Assembly (NCBI RefSeq): GCF_040939455.1 | Contig: NC_134136.1 | Span: forward strand, 101,544,014-101,608,013 | DNA length: 64,000 bases | Direction of reading: 5' to 3' | From: Microcebus murinus | Taxonomy: Eukaryota > Chordata > Mammalia > Primates > Cheirogaleidae | Notes under the pieces: generated by a model | What the model was told of the DNA's origin: nothing | The model's database searches: none | Seen by the model: only the letters and a program-made list of their open reading frames with translations | Part shown: piece after piece, positions 59,469 through 64,000 of the stretch | How the letters are laid out: every line of letters starts with the position of its first letter | Position numbering within the stretch: the stretch's first letter is position 1 | Translations under genes and position numbers: made by a program

Positions 59469-59555
59469 AATTGAAGCCCAATCCTAACTTTATGTTGGAG
59501 AAATTTAAGTAATTTATCACAAAATCCTCCCTTTTGACTCATTCTTCATCTTGAA
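59469..59555 (-). repeat. Right arm of an 85-bp inverted repeat
   Basis: Plus strand AATTGAAGCCCAATCCTAAC through AAATTTAAGTAATTTATC to ATCTTGAA; its reverse complement matches 58074-58158. Confidence 0.95.
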
Positions 59556-62500
59556 TGCCATATTTTATAATGTAATACTACAATTACAGGTATTATTCGA
59601 GTAAAGAAACTGAATTTTTAATGCAAATCTGTGTGTGAATTAGACAGATACTTGAAATTTAGGAGCAAGACAGGAACCATATGGCAACATCAGAAGAAAA
59701 TACAGGATTTGGAGAACTCAAGTTATGTCTACATAAATGTATACCAATTTAGTCTAAATAGTCAAATCTATGTCAATGGAATGATTATTAGAAACCTAGA
59801 CTGATGGCAATTTTCAAGGACATAATGCCTGGCTATGTGAACAGACCTTATGTTCTAAATCCTCAACCAAGTATTCAGCTTATTGTTAGGCTTCCAAAGC
59901 TTCCATCTGTGCCTTTATCCACTGCTAGATGCCAGTTAATAAATGAATTCATATTCCTCTTCAATGGAAAGATAGAGATCATAAGTTGTGAATTTCTTCA
60001 TTTTTCTTTTCTACTTTCTTAAAGTTTATTTTAATATGCCCCCCTTTTTTTAGAGAAAAAGGATTTGCTACTTGATGCCAATTATATATTTCCTTCAATT
60101 ACTCTTGACTCCACTAACTTTTGCTTTCTTAAGGACCATCAAATTAACCTGACTCTCTCTCATAAGTCTAGTTTTTATTTTTATTAATCTATCTCTAGTT
60201 AAGTTTATAAGTATACTGAAAAAGACTATGATCTTTAAACTAACCAATAAATGATATCTTCTTCGAATTATTGTTGGTGGTTATTTATACACTGTGTTCA
60301 TTTCCTTACCTCCTTCATCCAATTAAGTCATTCTGGTTTCTTCTCACAAAATCTGAGCGTCCTCTTTCAAAGTTCAAAATATCCTCAATTAGCAACTTGA
60401 TTTGAAAAGCACACACTTTAATATCATGGTTACCACATTTGATGATTTCAAATTTTAGAAAGTTACTATAGTACATAAATTTGCATGATGCAATTGACAA
60501 ATGGACTAGAGATGCCAACTCCTATCAGAGATATTGTTACAGTATCTTACTTTGTGCTGAATGACTGAAAAATATGTACACATATTAATTGACAAAATAC
60601 CTTTGTTTTCAGTGGAGTTATTCCAAACAACTGTATATCTTCTTCATGGCATTTAATTTTATTAAAAATAGTCTGAAATAAAATAAAATTATTGTACCCT
60701 GAATAAAATAATATTATCTACTGTATTAATAAAAAGGTACTGAACTTAGTGCATGGAAATTGTTAAAGATTTCAGTGACAGAATAAAACACCCTTACAGT
60801 GTGTTGGCATAAAAAGAGTTGGAAAGAATCCCTTTAATTTCTGTTACAAATTGTAGATTTATCTAAGATCACTTAAATTTCTTCATATAATATGTGAGAC
60901 TTTAGTACATACGGTAATATAGTTGTAAAGATGCTAAAACCACTCACACTAAAATTTGGAGTATCATATTATTAATGGAATGCTTTGGGTCTTGTCCATA
61001 ATGCAGAAAAAAGGTCATTTATTTTCTTAAAAGTTCTCAACAATTTAAAGACTATGTTTTATGCCTTTGAGATCTCAAGTAATTGATTTCTCTTCAAAAG
61101 TGTCATAAATATTACATTAGTGCTTGTTAGTAAGCAAGAACATTTTTTCAACCATGTTTTAATATTTTATGTTCTTCTAAAACACATATTGTGAATTAAT
61201 AGAAATACTATTGAGATATTGGAAAAATAAGTTGAAATCATTCAAAATCAAATGCCTCTAACTTGAGCCCTATTAGAGGAACATGAACAAAATAATAATG
61301 AGTTTGAAAATGATTTGTTCAAAGCAATAAGTAATTTAGTAGCTGAGTCAGGATCAAAGTAGTTAAAGACTAGCTAGCCGGACAGATACTTGTATTACCT
61401 ATTTGCACATGGTACTAACATAACAATTGGATAAGTTAAAAATATAGTGCTGGGTAATTCAACTTTCCAGGTATATAACCACCCATCCTTTTTAAAGGTA
61501 AAGGGTACCTTCATACAGAAATTATTATTATCAACATTCCTTGTTGCTGGCCATTATATATTATACATTTTTGCCATTCAAATAAAAAATTACAGTGTAC
61601 AATTATAGTCAATATCACCAACCATGAGAACCATCTAGTTGACAATCCCCTGAGGTCTGAGTCTTAGATAAAATTTAAACATCAATAAATTATCACAGAG
61701 TGCTGTTTTATATTATAATCTACATTCTTATCTCTTTAGTATGACTTTAAATAACTTGCCTGCTTCATAAAAGAAAGCTAGAGTGAGTAAGAACTACCAA
61801 GAAATGGGAGATTTTTAGAAAGTTTCCCACCCTGGAACATTCTACTTCAGCCCACGTCATTGAATTAGTAAGTCAAACTGCTCCTGCAAAGTTTCTTGTG
61901 TAGTGTGTGACTCACATTGTAAATATGATATGGAAAATACAAAGTAAGAGTCTGGAATCTGCATAGTCAAATAATCTTCCATTCTCTTAAATAAATATAT
62001 ATATCATATTACATATAATAAATATGTATGTCCATATGCATATATAATATATGCAAATATATAAATTATAAATAATTATAGAATATGTATATATCCATAA
62101 TGTACAGATAAATATATACATATTATATAAATATATGTGCATTCTATAAATTATATGTATATAATTTTTAATATTTCATTCTGATCCTATGCAGGACAAA
62201 GATTCTATTCTTTGGACTTAAATATTAGTTTTCATTCCACGTCTTTTCTAAAAGTAAAAAAAAAGGAAAGATGGAGAGGAGAGAAATGGACCCTGTTCAC
62301 TAAATCTAAGTCTTATGAGTAGATGCTCATATTGAACATTGTTGTGATCATGCCAGACTGGGTAAGAAATAGTTTTCTGATATGTAGGAAGTTTTTGTGG
62401 ACATGAATCCAAAGCTGTACCCAAAAGGTTAGCTCAGATAGGTAAGTACCTTTTATATTGTAAAGATACTTTGACAGAATGCAAATGAAAAAAAAATCAT

Positions 62501-62709
62501 AAGGATACCAGTAATACATTAATTTAAAGAATTCCAAAATGCCCATATATGGACAAGTATTTTCCCTCTAGTACAAAACATTTGCATATTAATTTCTTAT
62601 TTGAAGTAAAGAACATGGACAAAATATAACCACTATATTTTACTATTATTTAATAATAGTAGTAGCAATAGAAAAAATTGCATTGTGCTAGTAGGTTGGT
62701 TGAAAAACT
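59556..62709. other. AT-rich DNA, mostly unassigned
   Basis: The plus frame 59804-60022 has a fairly protein-like opening but no domain. 61986-62169 is dense TATA/ATAT-type sequence with little unique text. No RNA gene or named repeat seen. Confidence 0.4.
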
Positions 62710-62885
62710 TTTCATATGTTAATTCATTAATTGAACTCCATTTTACAGTTGAAGAAACTGAAGAATAGAATGGTTCAGTAATTTGCCAAAGGGTATATAG
62801 CTAGTAAGAAACAAAGATGGGATTTGAATCCAGATTATTTGGCTTCAGATTCTATGTTCTTAACCACTATTTTATACAGCCTCTA
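62710..62885 (-). repeat. MIR SINE relic (antisense)
   Basis: Reversed MIR: CATATGTTAATTCATTAATT, TTTTACAGTTGAAGAAACTG, AATTTGCCAAAGGGTATATA, GCTAGTAAGAAACAAAGATG and GGATTTGAATCCAGATTATT. This is the best MIR in the window. Confidence 0.8.
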
Positions 62886-63207
62886 TTTAAAAAGAAAAGT
62901 GTATTTTAGCTTTGCTATAGATACTCTGACACATATAAAGCAGCCAAAGCTGAGAGTTAAACCGTCCACATTTCAAGAAAATGATTTGGGGACTTTAAAA
63001 GCCAGATCTTGATCTGCCATGTGTTTTTAATCTGTACTGAATTTTTAGGCTTTATGAATATATTTCATTTCAGACAGGCATTTGCAAAAGAGAAAAAAAA
63101 GAAAATTAAAATAATATTTGAAATAAATGAATATATTTCAATTTCCACATAATTTACCACCTTTGTTCCGGACATATTGCCAATATCAAGGCAAGATAGG
63201 AAGCCAT

Positions 63208-63722
63208 TTTAACACAATGAGATACCATTTCACACACAATAGAATGCTTAGTGTGGGTAAGAAAGGATGTAGAGAAAGAATAGCCTTCATACATTGCTGG
63301 TGCAAATATAAAATGATGCAGCCACTTTGAAGAATATTTTTCCAGTTTCTCAACAAGTTAAACATTCAGCTACCACATATCCCAGCAATTCTACTCCTCC
63401 TAGATATCTGTACTAGGGAAATGAAAATATATGTACACAAGAATATCTGTATGTCAAAGTTCATAGCAGAATTATTTATGGTAGCCCCAAACTGGAAACA
63501 ACCTAAATGTTCATCAATTTTTTAATGGCTAGACAAATGTGGTATGTTAATACAATGGAATATTATACAGCAATAGAAAGGAATGAACTACTGATACATG
63601 CAATTTCAAGGATGATCCTCAAAAAATATTATAAATGAATGAAGTCAGACATAAGAAAATATATATTGTATGATTCCATTTATGAGAAATGTCCAGAGAC
63701 AAAAAGTAAATTAGTGGTTGCC
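63208..63722 (+). mobile_element. Old L1 ORF2 C-terminal fragment (sense)
   Basis: Starts at AACACAATGAGATACCATTT and runs through CCACATATCCCAGCAATTCT, GAATATCTGTATGTCAAAGT and CAATGGAATATTATACAGCA to TTAGTGGTTGCC, where it meets an antisense L1 piece. It has no 3' UTR. Confidence 0.85.
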
Positions 63723-63905
63723 TTAATTTCAAAATGGTATCTCATTGTGGTTTTAATTTGCATAACCCTAATGATGAATAATGTTGAGTATCTTTTCATG
63801 TGTTTATTAATCATTCATGTATCTTCTTTGAAGAAATGTTTGCTCATATCTTTTGCCCATTGTTTGATTGGATTGTTTATCTTCTTATTGAGGTGTTAGA
63901 GTGTT
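63723..63905 (-). mobile_element. L1 ORF2 fragment (antisense), abutting the sense fragment
   Basis: AAAATGGTATCTCATTGTGG, TTTTAATTTGCATAACCCTA and CATATCTTTTGCCCATTGTT are reversed ORF2. In L1 coordinates it ends where the sense fragment at 63208 begins, with 18 bp shared. The plus frame 63639-63899 crosses the join and is not a gene. Confidence 0.85.
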
Positions 63906-63929
63906 TTTTTGTAAATTCTGGACACAAAT

Positions 63930-64000
63930 CATCTTGATTTGCATTTCCTTGGTGATTAGTAATGTTGAGCATTTTTTCATATAGTTTTTGGCCATTTGTA
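63930..64000 (-). mobile_element. Second antisense L1 fragment, runs off the window
   Basis: ATCTTGATTTGCATTTCCTT, GGTGATTAGTAATGTTGAGC and ATTTTTTCATATAG repeat the same ORF2 region as 63757-63805 in the same orientation, so this is a separate L1 copy or a duplication. Confidence 0.8.

Noticed and set aside
59804..60022. 72-codon plus frame whose first dozen residues looked slightly like a conserved ribosome-biogenesis motif
   Set aside because: The resemblance covers too few residues, stops at once, and has no upstream open frame. Chance is more likely.
61986..62169. Dense TATA-type sequence considered as a promoter cluster
   Set aside because: It is low-complexity ATAT text without a CpG context, initiator or downstream frame.

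Overview
This looks like a piece of primate nuclear DNA, most likely from a strepsirrhine and probably a lemur. Four of the five Alu elements carry, or derive from, the right-arm junction typical of strepsirrhine Alus: 'actataaatagaaagaaattaattggccaac', split here as ACTATAAATAGAAAG then AAATTAATTGGCCAAC. Human-type Alus have a short 'ctactaaaaatac' junction instead. The fifth Alu is an older, more generic AluJ-like copy. The species call is inference from repeat type only. Base composition is AT-rich throughout and I see no CpG island.

I find no intact protein-coding gene, no rRNA or tRNA gene, no CRISPR array and no bacterial-style operon. Every longer open frame that I can place belongs to a decayed transposable element, or is the sort of chance frame expected in AT-rich DNA. 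Two short stretches read like protein-coding sequence and are not explained by a repeat I know (4084-4240 minus, 41942-42124 plus). They are the only candidates for an exon or a processed-pseudogene remnant, and both are weak.

Layout. 1-11.1 kb: unique-looking AT-rich DNA with L2 and MIR relics, one Alu and one short L1 tail with perfect target-site duplications. 11.1-16.0 kb: a nest of insertions. An old mammalian repeat is split by an antisense L1, which is itself split by a younger twin-primed (5'-inverted) L1 and by a strepsirrhine Alu. 16-24.7 kb: MIR, L2, a MaLR LTR and a hAT-type DNA transposon. 24.8-26.9 kb: a 2.1-kb antisense L1 holding the longest open frame of the window, a reverse-transcriptase fragment. 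27-38 kb: L2, AluJ, two old L1 3' ends, a strepsirrhine Alu and several microsatellites. 38-47 kb: many L1 pieces in both orientations, including a second inverted L1. 47-54 kb: mostly unique DNA with a probable CR1/L3 LINE relic, MER5A and an MLT1-type LTR. 54-59.6 kb: L1, MIR, MLT1-type LTR, then an ERV1-type solo LTR, a young Alu and MER5A lying between an 85-bp inverted repeat. 59.6-64 kb: unique AT-rich DNA, then L1 fragments in conflicting orientations running off the end.

The window is best read as intergenic or deep intronic DNA whose visible history is retrotransposition. I see no new multi-gene system. The most informative signals are insertion structures: exact target-site duplications, two inverted L1s, a GC-richer unassigned segment joined to an L1 5' end, and the long inverted repeat near 58-59.6 kb. 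Repeat family names rest on memory of consensus features, not on a search.
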